Source: Desmodesmus armatus
Lineage: Eukaryota; Chlorophyta; Chlorophyceae; Sphaeropleales; Scenedesmaceae
Length of the DNA: 64,000 nt
Assembly (NCBI GenBank): GCA_007449985.2
Contig: VIIQ02000044.1
Span: 32,152-96,151 of the forward strand
Direction: 5' to 3'
Shown here: positions 32,887 to 44,819 of the stretch, one piece after another
Layout of the letters: each line of letters starts with the position of its first letter
How positions within the stretch are numbered: the stretch's first letter is position 1
The notes under the pieces: generated by a model
What the model was told of the DNA's origin: nothing
Databases searched by the model: none
Seen by the model: the letters and a program-made list of their open reading frames with translations, nothing else
Translations under genes and position numbers: made by a program

Positions 32887-35800
32887 CTACAACTGCTGCT
32901 GTTCAACCTTGTTCAAGTCCAGCACAGCAATGCCCTTGGAGTGCAAGCTGCCAAGGAACAGCTTGCCATCAGACTCAACAGCAGATGTCACTCCCCACAC
33001 CTTCTCCCCCTTGGCATCCCCTAGCGTACGGAGGATGTTACCTTCACCATCCACCTGCAACACGTTGTCAACAGAACACACATGTTGCACGACACCCCTG
33101 CCTGCTTTTGAGGGGTGTATAGGTAGGTCCCCTGAAAAGCCCTGAAGAAGGTGCGAGTGGTCCAGGAGTGCCATAAGCTTTTGAAAACACATTGAGCAGA
33201 CACCCCGTCGGCTTGGTCAGCTCTGCCGATCGAGATTCGTGCCCAGCACGAATTGGTTGCAGTGCAACCAACACTGCAAGTGCAACCGGAACTGTGCACC
33301 ACACCTACCGTTATGCAACCAGAAACCAATTTTATTCCAAACTTATACCATCTCACCTGCAACACCAGGCCCATCTTGGGCGCCTGTAGCTTGAACAGCC
33401 TATAGATGCGGGGCGCCCAGGCAAAGAACAGCCGCACCAGGCGCGACTTCGTGTACTTGATAAGCTCAGGGCTCTGGAAGAGAAACACCAGACACCACAT
33501 CAGCAGCAGCGGCAGTGGCAGCGGTAGCAACAGAAACAGCAGGTTGTGTCGGTCACAAATCAGCCCTGTACAACATACACAGGCTTCAATGCCCCCGTCA
33601 GGTCTGTATTGCCGCATCGGGCACCTGGTTGAGGGGTGGTTGTCAGCACTGCTGCTGCTTGGCGGCACAAACACACACATACCACCGCAGCACCCCTCTT
33701 ACGCAATCTGGCACTCAACACACATTTTCCACCCCCCTGCCACGCCACCTACAACACACAACCTGTCCAACCCATGCACACACACGCCCCCTTGCCCGCC
33801 CACCCATCACCACACCAACCACACAGCAATTGCAGCGTTTGTAGCATGCATGAAGCTTGCCTACCAGCACAGTCTGCCAAACACCCCGCACCCAATCATG
33901 GCCCTGCATCCCTCGGCCCACAAAGTTGTTGATTGCACATTTGCTGTTATAAACAGAGTGAACAGCCCACTGTTCGCCCCGCACCTTGCAGTAGATGGCA
34001 ACCCACAAAATACATATTATAATAATTATGGTGATATCAAGATATAGTAATAAATAATAAAATATCATAAAATGATGAGAAAATATGATGTTGAATTCAT
34101 ATATAGCCCACCCGCTGGCCCGCACCTTGCAGTAGATGGCAACCCAGTACGTGTGTCCATCCGCTGACTTGCTGATGCCATCCGGGGGTCCTGGAAGATT
34201 CTCCAAAAAAATCTCGTGGGTGCCTGCCTTGGGGCCCTGCAGCCAGTACCTGCAGCAGTACAGCAGTAGCGACAGTGCAAGCCCAGCAGTTATCAATAGT
34301 GTCGCATTTTGAAGCCTGCCAGCACTGAAGTCAAGCATGATGCTTTATGCAAGCAGCGGATGGGATACAGCCATGAGTAGCATTGCCACCAGCCGCAAAG
34401 TAGGTGCCTTCCCTGTAGGTCTGCAGCCACAGCATGGAAGTGTAGCCAACAGTGGACATGAATTGAGTCCATCTTGGCGCCAGCGGTAAAAAGCATCCAC
34501 TCGAAACAATCTCCCCCTCCCCCGCGAAATGCATGCTTTTTGACCAGGCGCTGCTTCCCTTGCGGCAACGGCTACTACGGCGTTACGGCACTGGCTGATG
34601 TGCATGTGTTCAGATCAGCACACACACAGCTAATAAAAACCAGCCGGAGGAGGGTACCTACCAGCCTTTAGGGGGTCCCTACCTGTGGATCCTGGATTGG
34701 ATAGAGTCTGCCACCAGCACATATGTGTTGTCCAAGGACACAGCCACACCGTTGGCAAACCACAGCTTGTCCATGAGGCAGGTTGTAACGCCAGTGCCTG
34801 GGTCGTGAGCCAACAGCATGCCTGCAAAACCAGTGTGTGCAGCAACAAATGTCACACTCGTCACGTTTACAGTCACCGTCGTAACTGTAACTGTACGACA
34901 GTTGCAGCGATGAACAAGGGACCACCTGAGCGTTTCGCTAGGGCAAGGAGGCGCTGCCGAAGGACTTGAACGCGGCATTGCAGCTGGACATGAGGGTGTA
35001 ACTGGCAGCTGCCCTCTTTCATGCGCATGCATCATGAAAGGATGTGGTGTCCCCAGCAGGCCAGACGCGAGCGCAAAAAGTAGATAATTTTCATCATCAT
35101 CTTCGCTATCCTGCAGCGTCTGCTGTAACAGCACAACAAAAAAGAAAGAAAAAAGAATGTAGTATTGAAGGCACAACTGGCACCACTGACAGCGCACCGC
35201 ACCTGCAGGCGCTCCCTTGGCGACTGTTACATACACAGAGTCCATCACATTCCAGGTGCCGTCCTCAGTCCTGTGGAGCAGTACAGTACAGTACAGTACA
35301 GTAAAGTACAGGGGTGTCAACAGGAATCAAGCGCTGTGCATACCAACTGCATATGCAATGGTGCCTGACTTGCTTTGAACGGTATGGGCCAGGCCTGGGA
35401 ACAGCACAAAGATGATGCCTTGAACCTTGGTGCGTTCAACCGGGGGGTTGAGCAGCAGGGCAGCAAGCACATTTACGTATGTAAGTATCCGACGCCAAGC
35501 TCAGGCAGCTTAGGCGCAACGCGTTGGCACCGAGCGTCTCATACCGCGTATCTGCCAGTACGTACTGGACGCGGCTGTGACAGGGGCCTGGGGAGGGTTT
35601 TGCGGCAGTCACAAAACCCTATTCAGCTGCTGCAAGGCTTCAGCTGGGACCGTCAGCGCAGACAACACACCTATCATAACCCTGCCAAACCCAAGCAACA
35701 CAAAGCTTTACCCAGGGCTTGAGTCAGGTCAACACCAACATGCTCCCCAACAGTGTTGCCCAGCGGTGAAAGTGCATTTTGTCCCCCCCCCCCCCAAAAA

Positions 35801-37701
35801 AATTGCCTCAAGGGGGTGTATCCGTGTTGTTTTTTTGAAGCGACTCACTTGTATGACAGCACATCTGTCGAAGATGTGAAGTAGACCACACCGTCAAGGC
35901 CGACATCCAAGCTGTTGGCGAACTCAATGGGATAGCCAGGCAGTCGAGGAGATTCGTCCGACACGCGGCCAGCTGCCAGCACGAGTTTCTGCAGCTCAGC
36001 ATCTCCAGGGTTGACCAGCTGCAGGACAGACAAACAATGACGGCACAGCGTGCATGTCAGCACAGCATTCATGTTGGCGCAACAACGCACATGACATCAG
36101 TGTTACATGATAGAACATGACGACACAGCGTGCGTGTCAGCACAGCATGCATGTTGGCGCAACAACGCACATGACATCAGCCTGACGGGACGGTTGTTGG
36201 AGCTGCAAGTCGTGTGATTCACAGGAGCAGTCGCTGGCAGGCATGCCTCACTGCGAGAGATCTACACCCCTAGCTGCTGCTGTAGTTGGTTATCCTTGCG
36301 TGTCACTGTTGGCTGCTGCTGCTGCCTGCACTGCTGCCTGCACTGCTTCCTTGCTGATCAGCAGGGAGAAGTCCCCCATGGGAGCAACCTCCTACTATCT
36401 GCACAGGCACAGCAAGCTCTGAAGCCTGCTGCATCACTGCTAGCTGCTCTCTGCACAGCTGCTACACCCCTGCTTCCTGGCCGCCTGCTGATCTGTGCCC
36501 TGTGCTGATCTGTGCCCTGTGCTGAGCTATGCTGTGTGCTGAGCTGTCCCTGGGATGCTGCAACATAGCCCCTGCGTTCTTGCGCCTGCTGAGCTGTGCC
36601 GTGTGCTGAGCTGTGCCCTGTGCTGAGCTGTCCTTGGGATGCTGCAACATAGCCCCTGCGTTCTTGCGCCTGCTGAGCTGTGCCGTGTGCTGAGCTATGC
36701 CGTGTGCTGAGCTGTCCTTGGGGTACTGCCACCGACCTGCAGGAGGCCCAGGGGGGCGTTGCAAATGTAGAGGCTTCCCGCCATGTCAAACTTCACACCC
36801 AAAGTCGCCCCTGGACTGGACCAAGCCAGAGGCTCGTCTGGCACTGTATAGCCGCCTGCGCTGTCACCCGCAGCAATGAAGATCTGCAGCAGGAGGATCA
36901 TTTTTGGCAAGAAGCAGACCGCGGCAGCAGCAGCAGCAGCAGCAGCAGCATAGTGGGCAGCGGAGCACAGATGCCACAAAGCTAGCTAAGGAAGGAGGTC
37001 GGCATGCAACCAACAGGAGCATGTGGTGGCGGTGAGACCAGGCACAAGGGTAGAAACATAAAGATGAGGAGGACTCTGCTGCTGCAGCAGAAGCTGCTTG
37101 CCCTGCTTGATCATGTGCCGTCATTCATGCCCTGTGCGGCATGCTCTCAGAGTCTGCAACACTTGTAGTGATGGCCACCAGCTGTGATGCAACCTTTACT
37201 CCGGTGTACAATGTTTTCTGGGTCAAAGATGGGTCAGAGAGACAAGAGCTGGCTCACCTTCCCAAGCCTGTCGACCAGCCCCAAAGATCCATCCATGCCA
37301 ACTGCCACTGTCTCTACCCCAGTGACCTTGTCTGTGAGGATGTACTCTGCCTGCTGCAGTAGGTTGTTGTCAACTACGAAGCTGCTGTTGAACTTTGGGG
37401 GCAGGGACCCCATGGCAGGTTCTTGCATATAGTCATACTCTACTCCAGGAGGGAAGGGCAGCCGTATGCTGACTTTGCCTGCAGCATCCGATACATGCAC
37501 AGGGAGGTATGAATACCGTCAGTCACACAGGTGTATACAAGATACCTTGTGTCTTTATTGACGAAGAGGAGCAATGTGCCGCTCCCAGGCTAGCCCTGTG
37601 CAGACACGCCAACCGCCACAACAGCATGTCAAGCTTGGCAACCTACCTAGCTCCACAGCTGCCAAGAACGCAATCAGCACAACTCCAACGGCTGCCAACA
37701 T
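32887..37701 (-). CDS. Strictosidine-synthase-like / APMAP-type beta-propeller protein (9 exons)
   Basis: Exons read leftwards: 37701-37647, 37478-37258, 36883-36737, 36018-35849, 35270-35203, 34821-34683, 34249-34126, 33473-33357, 33054-32887. All are GT-AG with consistent phases, giving 402 aa, close to the usual length of adipocyte plasma-membrane-associated proteins. Residues 2-17 ([17 protein letters not shown]) form a membrane anchor. Propeller landmarks follow in the expected order: [77 protein letters not shown] and [18 protein letters not shown]. Family members are six-bladed propellers, some with arylesterase or lactonase activity. True strictosidine synthase activity is not implied. 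An alternative exon around 35110-34970 ([19 protein letters not shown]) is possible but not needed for the frame. Confidence 0.88.
33980..34012 (-). repeat. Intronic copy of the end of propeller exon 7 and its donor
   Basis: GCACCTTGCAGTAGATGGCA (plus strand) and flanks repeat 34122-34146, the end of the seventh exon with its donor. It is the same pattern as in the oxidase and LRR genes. Confidence 0.8.
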
Positions 37702-38028
37702 TGCATGCGTTGGAAGTAGCGCCCCACAGCTACTAACCCAAGCTATTGAAACAAACCAAACTGCAGATCTCGAACAGATCAAGTGTGTCAAACTGCTTCA
37801 ACGACGTTCTTCTCACGGACGTAAACTGCAACAAGCGAATGCCGTTTGCCTTTCTATTCCTTATGTGATGCTGTTTTGTATGCTCTCTGTTGGGGTTCAA
37901 CAGCAGCACAACCTTGGAGATGTTACATACTCGCTGACAGAGAGTACCTTGGACATGATCACTCCGTAAAACAAACACGCTTGCATATCACCATGCTGTG
38001 AGATCCACACACAGCTATCACACCACAC
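37702..38028. promoter_or_regulatory. Shared divergent promoter region (inferred)
   Basis: Only 327 bp separate the start codon of the propeller gene (-) from that of the acylphosphatase gene (+), so both promoters and 5' leaders must fit here. No clear TATA box is visible. Inference from layout. Confidence 0.5.
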
Positions 38029-39183
38029 ATGCTGTCACCCACTTTGCTGTCCAACAGGCAGCTGTTCCTGCAGGCAGTGCCACCCTTATCGGCCCCCAGA
38101 CTACAGCTGCTGCTGCTCCACCAACCTCATAAAGTTCCAATTAAACGCCAACAGCGCTGCTGCCCTTCGGCTGGCATGGGCAAGGCCTCCACCGCTCTCA
38201 GCAAGCGCCTGCATGCCTTTGTGCGTGGCGGAGTCCAGGGTGTCTTCTTCAGGAGCTATACAAAGGTGGGGGCCACCTGCTCAATTTCACCCAGCTGCTG
38301 TACCGTGTGTGTGCTGTTGTATACCCATACATATAAGCATCAACGAGCACTTGTGTGTCTTGATCAAGCCTCACTTACCTGGGGCATTCAATGCCCATGA
38401 TGGGCCCAAGCAGCGCTGCTGGCAGCACTATCAGGACAGCCTGGCCGCCACTGGCATCAAGCCTCACCAATACGACCAGGCCCTGAGGGAGTGCCGGCCC
38501 TGTTGTGACATCTCCCATTCAAAGTGTCCTACTTCATCTCGTTGTCCTCTTCAGCCCTCCTGCCCCTCTGCCCATCCACCCGCCACCCTACCCCACCCCA
38601 CCAGGCCAAGGCGACAGAGCTTGGGCTCACTGGATGGGTGAGGAACCGGCGAGACGGCAGAGTGGAGGTGGGTGTCGCCATTCACGATTGGGGGCTCTAC
38701 AGACTGCAATGCACCTGACTGGCAGGCTATGTGCTGGCAAACTCGGGTGTGTCGCTCAAGACCTTGTGTTGGCCGGCATCCCTGTTGCTCAGTTAGAGGT
38801 GGACATGGCTGGGTTCCCTACAATGTGCCTTACACAAAGCTTTGTTGGTCCAAGCCAGCGCTGCCGCTGCTGCTGCTGCCTCAATGCAAACTCTCCCTTT
38901 CACACCCTGAAACCTGTATGCCCCAACCCTAACCCCACCCTTTCACTACCTTCACCCTATGCCCAACCCCAAACCCTCAATTTTTACTTTCCACCCCAAC
39001 TCTCCCAAACCCTCAACTCTGCATCCCTGGCAGGTGACAGCAGAAGGCTATGAGTCAGACCTGCAGCAGTTGCTGACCTGGCTGCACAGCGGCTCTCCAC
39101 AGGCTGATGTGTCAGGGGTTGAGGTGACCTGGGGCGCAGCAACAGGAGAGTTTGATGACTTTGACACTCTGTGGACCGCATGA
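38029..39183 (+). CDS. Acylphosphatase (3 exons)
   Basis: Exons 38029-38265, 38605-38667 and 39034-39183, all GT-AG and phase 0, encode 149 aa. The enzyme hydrolyses acyl phosphates such as carbamoyl or 1,3-bisphosphoglycerate phosphate. The signature is complete: RLHAFVRGGVQGVFFRSYTK carries the phosphate-binding loop and Arg, and GWVRNRRDGRVE carries the catalytic Asn. The C-terminus (EGYESDLQQLLTWLHSGSP, then DFDTLW) also matches the family. The domain is normally about 98 aa. The extra N-terminal 49 residues are Leu/Pro/Gln-rich with basic residues and could be an organelle transit peptide. Met50 would give the standard-length protein, so two start sites are possible. Confidence 0.92.
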
Positions 39184-40526
39184 AGGGACTACACCAGAGC
39201 AGATTGCAGTTGCAGCAGCGGTTGCAAACTGCCTATTATGTACAGTACAGTACAGTGAAGCTCTGTACAGTTAGGGAAACTTTGCCATCTCATTATCAGC
39301 CAGTGAGTCTTGGGGCTCATGAGTGTGTGTGCTGTGTGGTTTTGCCATGGGTTGTTTTGCGGCCGGGGTGCAGCAGCTCAGCCTTGCTTGCTCCTGCTGA
39401 CTGCAGGCTACTACTGTTACTTTCACTCTTGTTGTACTACAACACGTAACGCGGTGTTACGGTGATGTCGTGCAGGACGTGCCTGACACCCCAGACACAA
39501 GCTTCCGAATGAATGAAGACCACTTGTGATGCCGCTACTTTATAGCCAGCAGCAGACCATGCCCTAAGGGGGCCTGCTGTCGACTGGTCCCCAGCACTTC
39601 TGCTAGCACCATGCTGAGCTACCCAGTACCCAGCAAACACTTTTGTTGTGTGGCTTGACAAGTAGATGAGCAAAGTGTGGTGGCCTACATGGGGTCTCAA
39701 ACTGCCGCCACACTGCTTGAGAGAGCTCGAGCTGCAAGGCTGTCTATCAGACAACATACACGACCAGCATGTACGCGCCAGGCAATCCAACTGTCATGCG
39801 CTGCTGCACTCACTCAGTTACAGATCAGAAGGCCAAGCAGGCATTGTCTGCGCACTGGTCAGCTCCTGTGCATTGTACGAGAGATGGCAGCATCCTTCAA
39901 CATACTTGAACGGGTAGCAATCGGATTTGAGCGGCACCCTCTGACCCCTGGATGGCATCTGGGCAGCCTGCATACCAAGAGCAGCCTGCATACCAATACA
40001 TGCCAGATCAGCAACTGCAGTCAACACGACAACACCTCTTCAAATCCTCCTCAATCTTGAGGAAGAAGCTCCCTGCACGCCGCATGGCTATGCAAGCGGG
40101 CAAGCAGACGCCGGCTGCAACACAGCCTCCCAGCTTGCTCCAAGCTTGCAGACAATTGACAGCATTGCCCAAAGGGAACGCCGCAGGAGACTCAAAGGTC
40201 AGACAACAGCACTTGGGAGCACCACTGCCCTCCTCAAAGAGCAAGGTGAGGTTTAGCTGATCATCAACCCCGCCGACACCCAAGGGGGCGGAGTCATCAG
40301 ATTGACAAAACGCTGCCGAGCTGCGCAGCAAATCTCTGGAAGCTCAAAGCTCCGCAGTGTAGACACGCACTCCGGCAGAGTCGGCCGCAGGAAGGAGTCC
40401 TCCTCCCAGCTTTTCAACAAACCAATATGCCGACACTTGTCAGATAAGCAGGCCCAAAGGGCACCCCACTACAGTATCCGATTACTCGAATCTGCACAAA
40501 ATGGTACCAATTGGTACTACTCTGAC
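39184..40526. other. Stretch without a supported gene
   Basis: Downstream of acylphosphatase. It holds a short TACAG run at about 39239-39257 and no exon I can support. Homology with the duplicated region to the right begins near 40527. Confidence 0.4.
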
Positions 40527-43500
40527 AAAAAAACACCACAACACATTGCAGTGCATGCATGGAAAACTCCCGGCAGCACTCCCCTTGCCTGATACGACAT
40601 GAACCCAACCACTCAGCAACCAAAGGCAAGATGATGCAAAGAAATTGTGCACAAGCACACATGCATACGAGCATGCACGCGACAGTGGGCATATCCATCT
40701 GGTGCAAACTTGAGTTGAAACCCCAGTCCCCCAACCTGCTCAACCAACATGGGCGGCATCTGCCCCAACCCTGGTTGTGTCTGCAGTGAGAAACCAGCGC
40801 TGTGATGGGCGACGGCTGCAGCCTTTCGCAGGCAAGCACTGCCAACGGCAGATGCGTTTTGTGCCTGCCAACCATCAGTATGCAGTGGTATATAGCTATG
40901 TTGGACTTCAATAACAAGTGAACCTCCATCATGGGCGCAACCTTCACCAGAGAGACATGCCTTGCAAGGTACATCCACATGCACACGGACATGCATGCAT
41001 GAACGCAAACGGCCACGCAGTTGAGAGGCGTGTGCTGAGGTGTGAACCGACCTCAAAGTTCCGTTGAGAAGGCACATGCTGACATAAAAAAAAACATGCC
41101 TTGGCGCCCAAATCTGTGGGGTTGAACGCCTCCTGACGACTAGCCACAAACATACGTTGAGACCTGCCTGGAAGCTTGACTGCTTTCAACTGACGCAACG
41201 CAAGTCTCTGGCCCCCTTCCAGCACCAGCAGAGAAAAAGTAGGCAACCATAACACAGGCAGCTCAAGCGGCAGTACTGGATAACACACCCAGCACCCACC
41301 CACACCATTTAAAAGAGTGACAAACCGCACACTCGTTATTCCCAGCGACTTCTGCGCCAAGTGTTGTGGTTTGAAACCTCAAATCCCCAAGCTCCAACAC
41401 CCAAGCTCCAAACCCAAAAAACCGTAATCTCTGACCCAGACCCAGTACCTGCTGCTGCATCCGCTGCTCCTGCTAGCGCTGCTCCTGCTCCTGCTGGCGC
41501 TCTTCTTGGACCTTTTTGGCGACCACCGGCCCTAGCATCATCATCTGAGGCAGGTAGGGCCACATGAGCACCACAGCCTTTGCCAGCTGCACCACGTCCA
41601 GCACTCCACTTACAAAGGCTGAGGCGCATGTCACCAGGAACAGCTCCTTCTTCACAAGCACCTGTGCAAAGGATGGTACAGTGCGGCACAGAACAGGAAG
41701 TAGGGTTGAGACGGGGTTGCTAGCTTTTTCTGGTACAAAGGCACGTGCGCTGCCTTGCGTTGGTGTACATTCAAGGGGGTGTTGAGACAAGTGGGGTGCT
41801 AAGGCATGCGTAAGCTCAATACGCAGTGTTGTTGGCTTACAGACTGAGACTCTCAACACCCTTGATCTCAATGCCTGCATGCAGCAGCGCCCATGCAGCT
41901 GGTCCTTCTGATATGGCTTCCTGCCTCCAGAGAAACAGCTGTTGCTCCTGCACCCAGTCTACCAGCTGGTGCTGCTCAGTTACGCAGCCCACCCAGTGTA
42001 GCCATGCTCGAACCCCTCAACATAAGTGTGTTGAACATGTGATGCATGCGTCTGCATGTTTCTTCCATACATGGGACAAACCGCACGCTCAACATCTGAA
42101 AACACAAGACCTCCGCTTGGTGCATGCCCCCAACTCTCACCTGCAGCCGTTTTGCCAGCTGGTCTTGCTCATCAAGGTCCACAGCCCGACCGGTGGGCAG
42201 CCGCAGTGCAGCTTGCTGCTGCTGTTGCTGCAGCAGCTCCTGCCGCGCTGCCAGCACCTGCCCGATAAGCTGCTTGAACAAGCTGTTGCCAGAAATCATG
42301 GCGGCCTTCTGATCGCTGCGCAGCTGCAGGCGGTCCACCAGCCAGCAAGTGCGCTGCCAAGCCTGCAAAGGGATGAGGCACCCAGCACAGGGCAGAGCAC
42401 GGCACAGCACAGCACAAGGCGTAAGATGAGTTTCTGGCACAGAAACAGTACAGCGCAGCCCATGCCATGCGTCTCGCAGCCAGTGGGCGTGCCCCAAGCT
42501 GAGGGTGTTTGCGCTGTACCCTGCGCTCCTTCTCATGCCCTGTGCCGCTTGTCCCCAGGGAACACAGGCCACATGACAAATACAAACAGGACGGAGCAGC
42601 AGAGTGCAGCAATGGGCTATAGACACAGGGCACGGCACACGCACAGGAGGAGAAGCACACAGATCGATTATGATTGAGCATGGGATACTCTTAGGCTATG
42701 AACGTTTGACTATCACCAGCATGTGTGCCTGTCTCAAACCCCAGTTTTCCCGCCTCCTGTGATCTATCCCAGTGCAGGTTCCTGTGGTATCACCAACCCA
42801 AGCCCATGTGTGCTCACAAGTTGGAACCACTAAGGTGTGGTTGTTACCAACCCCAGCTCATGTGTTGTCAAAAGTTGAAACCACTAAGAGGTGAATCCCA
42901 CCAGCTGATGCCCCCAACGTGCACACACGAGTCGGGCCTTGCACCCCACAGTCCTGCTAAAAACAAAGTGCCAATGAATCCAGCAGGGCGAGGGCGGGTG
43001 CGCCCCCCCTGGGACCTTCAAAAAAATTTCAACAGGGCGGCACACATCAGCACAAAACAACCACGCATGGAAAAAAGCACATATATGCAGCGGCAAAATC
43101 GTGACAGAGCTGCACGGAGATTAAATGTTACGCCTATGCTTACCTGGTCGCCTCCTTCTGCCACTTCCAGCGTGCTGAGGTTGCACACGCGCACCCTGTG
43201 CAGCAGGTCTCCCTGATGCAGCATCGTCAGACTGACAATCAGTCGGCCATGGTTGAGGATCAGCGCGCGCAACGCATGCAGCGGGTGATCCGCACCACAC
43301 CCTTGCTGCGGGTGCTGCTGCTGCTGTCGCTGGTCCTGATGCTGGGGACCCTGCAGATCCTGCACGAGCCCCTGCCGCTGCTGCTGCAGCTTGTCTTGGC
43401 TGCTGCTAGGGGGACACCCCTGCCCCCCTGCCCCACGCTCCCCTGGGTCTGACCCTGGCACTGGCTGCTGCTGGCTGTTTGGGGGCGCTGCTGCTGGCGC

Positions 43501-44640
43501 CCACTGGAACTGTGGCGCCTGCTGCTCTGCCAGTTTCATTTGTAAAGCCAGCTCCCGTACGTATGTTGCGTAGTACTCGCCAAACTGCTGTAGAGTCATG
43601 TCTGCTGCTCCTGGGTACGGCGGCTGTGAGAACACGTACATCAGGATCCCGAGGTAGTCCCCGGCATCTGCTAGGTACATGTGGGGTGCTGTGGTTGCCT
43701 GGGCTGGTTGTGGCGGTGGGGCCCATGGGAGACTGGCAGAGCTAGGATCACTACCACCATCGCTCCCAGCACCAGCACCAGCACCACCACTGCGATCACG
43801 ACCAGCGCCAGCAGCATTTGCAACAGCGGGATGCGCAGCAGCGACGCCCCCGCTGCCAGCTTGTGCTGCTGATGTTTGCGCATTGGGCAGTAGGTTGCTG
43901 TTACCCTTGGGCGATGGTGTGTCCCGCTGCTTGCCTGCTGCTACTGTGTTTGGTGCCGCATCTGCTTGTCGTAAAGCTGCTGGCTCTGCAGCATCCCAGC
44001 CAAATTCCAGGGTGCTGTCGCTCGACTGCAGTTGGCTTCTGCTGGCTAGCTCCTGACAGTGCTGCTGCTGCTGCTGCTGCTGTGGGTGGTGTTCCCACGT
44101 CACTTGCGCATTCAAAGCTGCAAAGCCAGTTTGTTGCAGCAGCATCTCCCGCGCTGCCTGCTGCTTGAGTTGCCACAGGCTTGGACACCCTGCAGTGCTG
44201 GTGTGCTGCGCCTGCTGCAGCTGCTGCTGCGGTTGCTGCTGCGGTTGCTGCTGCGGCTGCTGCTGCAGCTGCTGCAGGAGCTGCACCTGATTGGATCGTT
44301 GCTGTTGCTCCTGCTGGGTGGTCAGCTGCAGCTGGCTGAGCTGGGCTGCCAAGCTGCTGTTGTGCAGGACACCAAGCTCCCGCAGCAGCGGCATTTCCTC
44401 TTGAAGCCACTGATCGTTCCAGTCATCGAGGCAGCAACCCTCCCAGCCCTGATGAACGTTGCCTGTCCTAAGGTAGTGCAGCAGGTCACAGACCCTTGCC
44501 AAGATGTGCTGCTGTACACTGAGGCACTCCTGCTCTGCGCTCAGCTGCTGCGCCCGCTGCTGAAGAACCTCAACCTGTCGTATCAAGCCCCTTATATCTT
44601 CTGCAGTGGTTTGCTTTGCACTGCGTTTTTTGCGCACCAT
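40527..44640 (-). repeat. Left arm of large inverted duplication
   Basis: Its reverse complement aligns by eye with 44820-48645, including the copy 1 gene and about 0.9 kb of sequence beyond its stop. Similarity ends sharply near 40527, just after the matching words TGCTGCCGGGAGT and GGTGTTTTT. The right arm loses it near 48645. Confidence 0.8.
41473..44640 (-). CDS. Gln-rich coiled-coil protein, copy 1 (3 exons), unrecognised family
   Basis: Exons read leftwards: 44640-43144, 42362-42141, 41661-41473, giving 635 aa. The basic start MVRKKRSAKQ is followed by a heptad-rich helix (IRGLIRQVEVLQQRAQQLSA), a likely coiled coil. A long Gln/Ala/Pro-rich region follows, then a conserved block (DYLGILMYVFSQPPYPGAAD). 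Exon 2 has WQRTCWLVDRLQLRSDQ and NSLFKQLIGQVLAARQEL. The last exon is hydrophobic (KKELFLVTCASAFVSGVLDV) and ends in a charged Gln/Glu tail. Three paralogues share this architecture and intron phases, which confirms it is a real gene. The basic-plus-zipper start is reminiscent of DNA-binding zipper proteins, but no bZIP signature is certain. Function unknown. Confidence 0.75.
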
Positions 44641-44819
44641 TCAGCACTGGTGGTCATGAAATTGGGAATGAAAGGGAGCCATACACGGACATAGGCGTCG
44701 CAGAGAGAATGATGAGTTGGCTCTCACATCTCTTTTACAAACACGCACTATTTTCAGCCTGAGACATGGCTGCATTCCGTGATATTGTAGATCGTGTATT
44801 GTGTTTCGCCTGATGCTGA
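44641..44819. promoter_or_regulatory. 179-bp spacer between head-to-head paralogues
   Basis: It separates the start codons of copies 1 and 2 and so must hold both promoters and 5' leaders. It is also the centre of the inverted duplication. No defined promoter element was seen. Confidence 0.5.

Noticed and set aside
34970..35120. Extra exon [19 protein letters not shown] in the propeller gene
   Set aside because: The flanking exons already join in phase with the expected family spacing; kept only as an alternative.
32887..37701. True strictosidine synthase of alkaloid synthesis
   Set aside because: The membrane anchor, length and motif order fit the APMAP-like branch; no alkaloid pathway neighbours are present.
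41826..42677. 283-codon plus-strand open frame
   Set aside because: It runs antisense to exon 2 and the introns of paralogue copy 1, which has a conserved splice structure.
43679..44694. Plus-strand and alternate minus-strand frames rich in Leu or Ala
   Set aside because: They are shadow frames of the CAG-rich first exon of paralogue copy 1.
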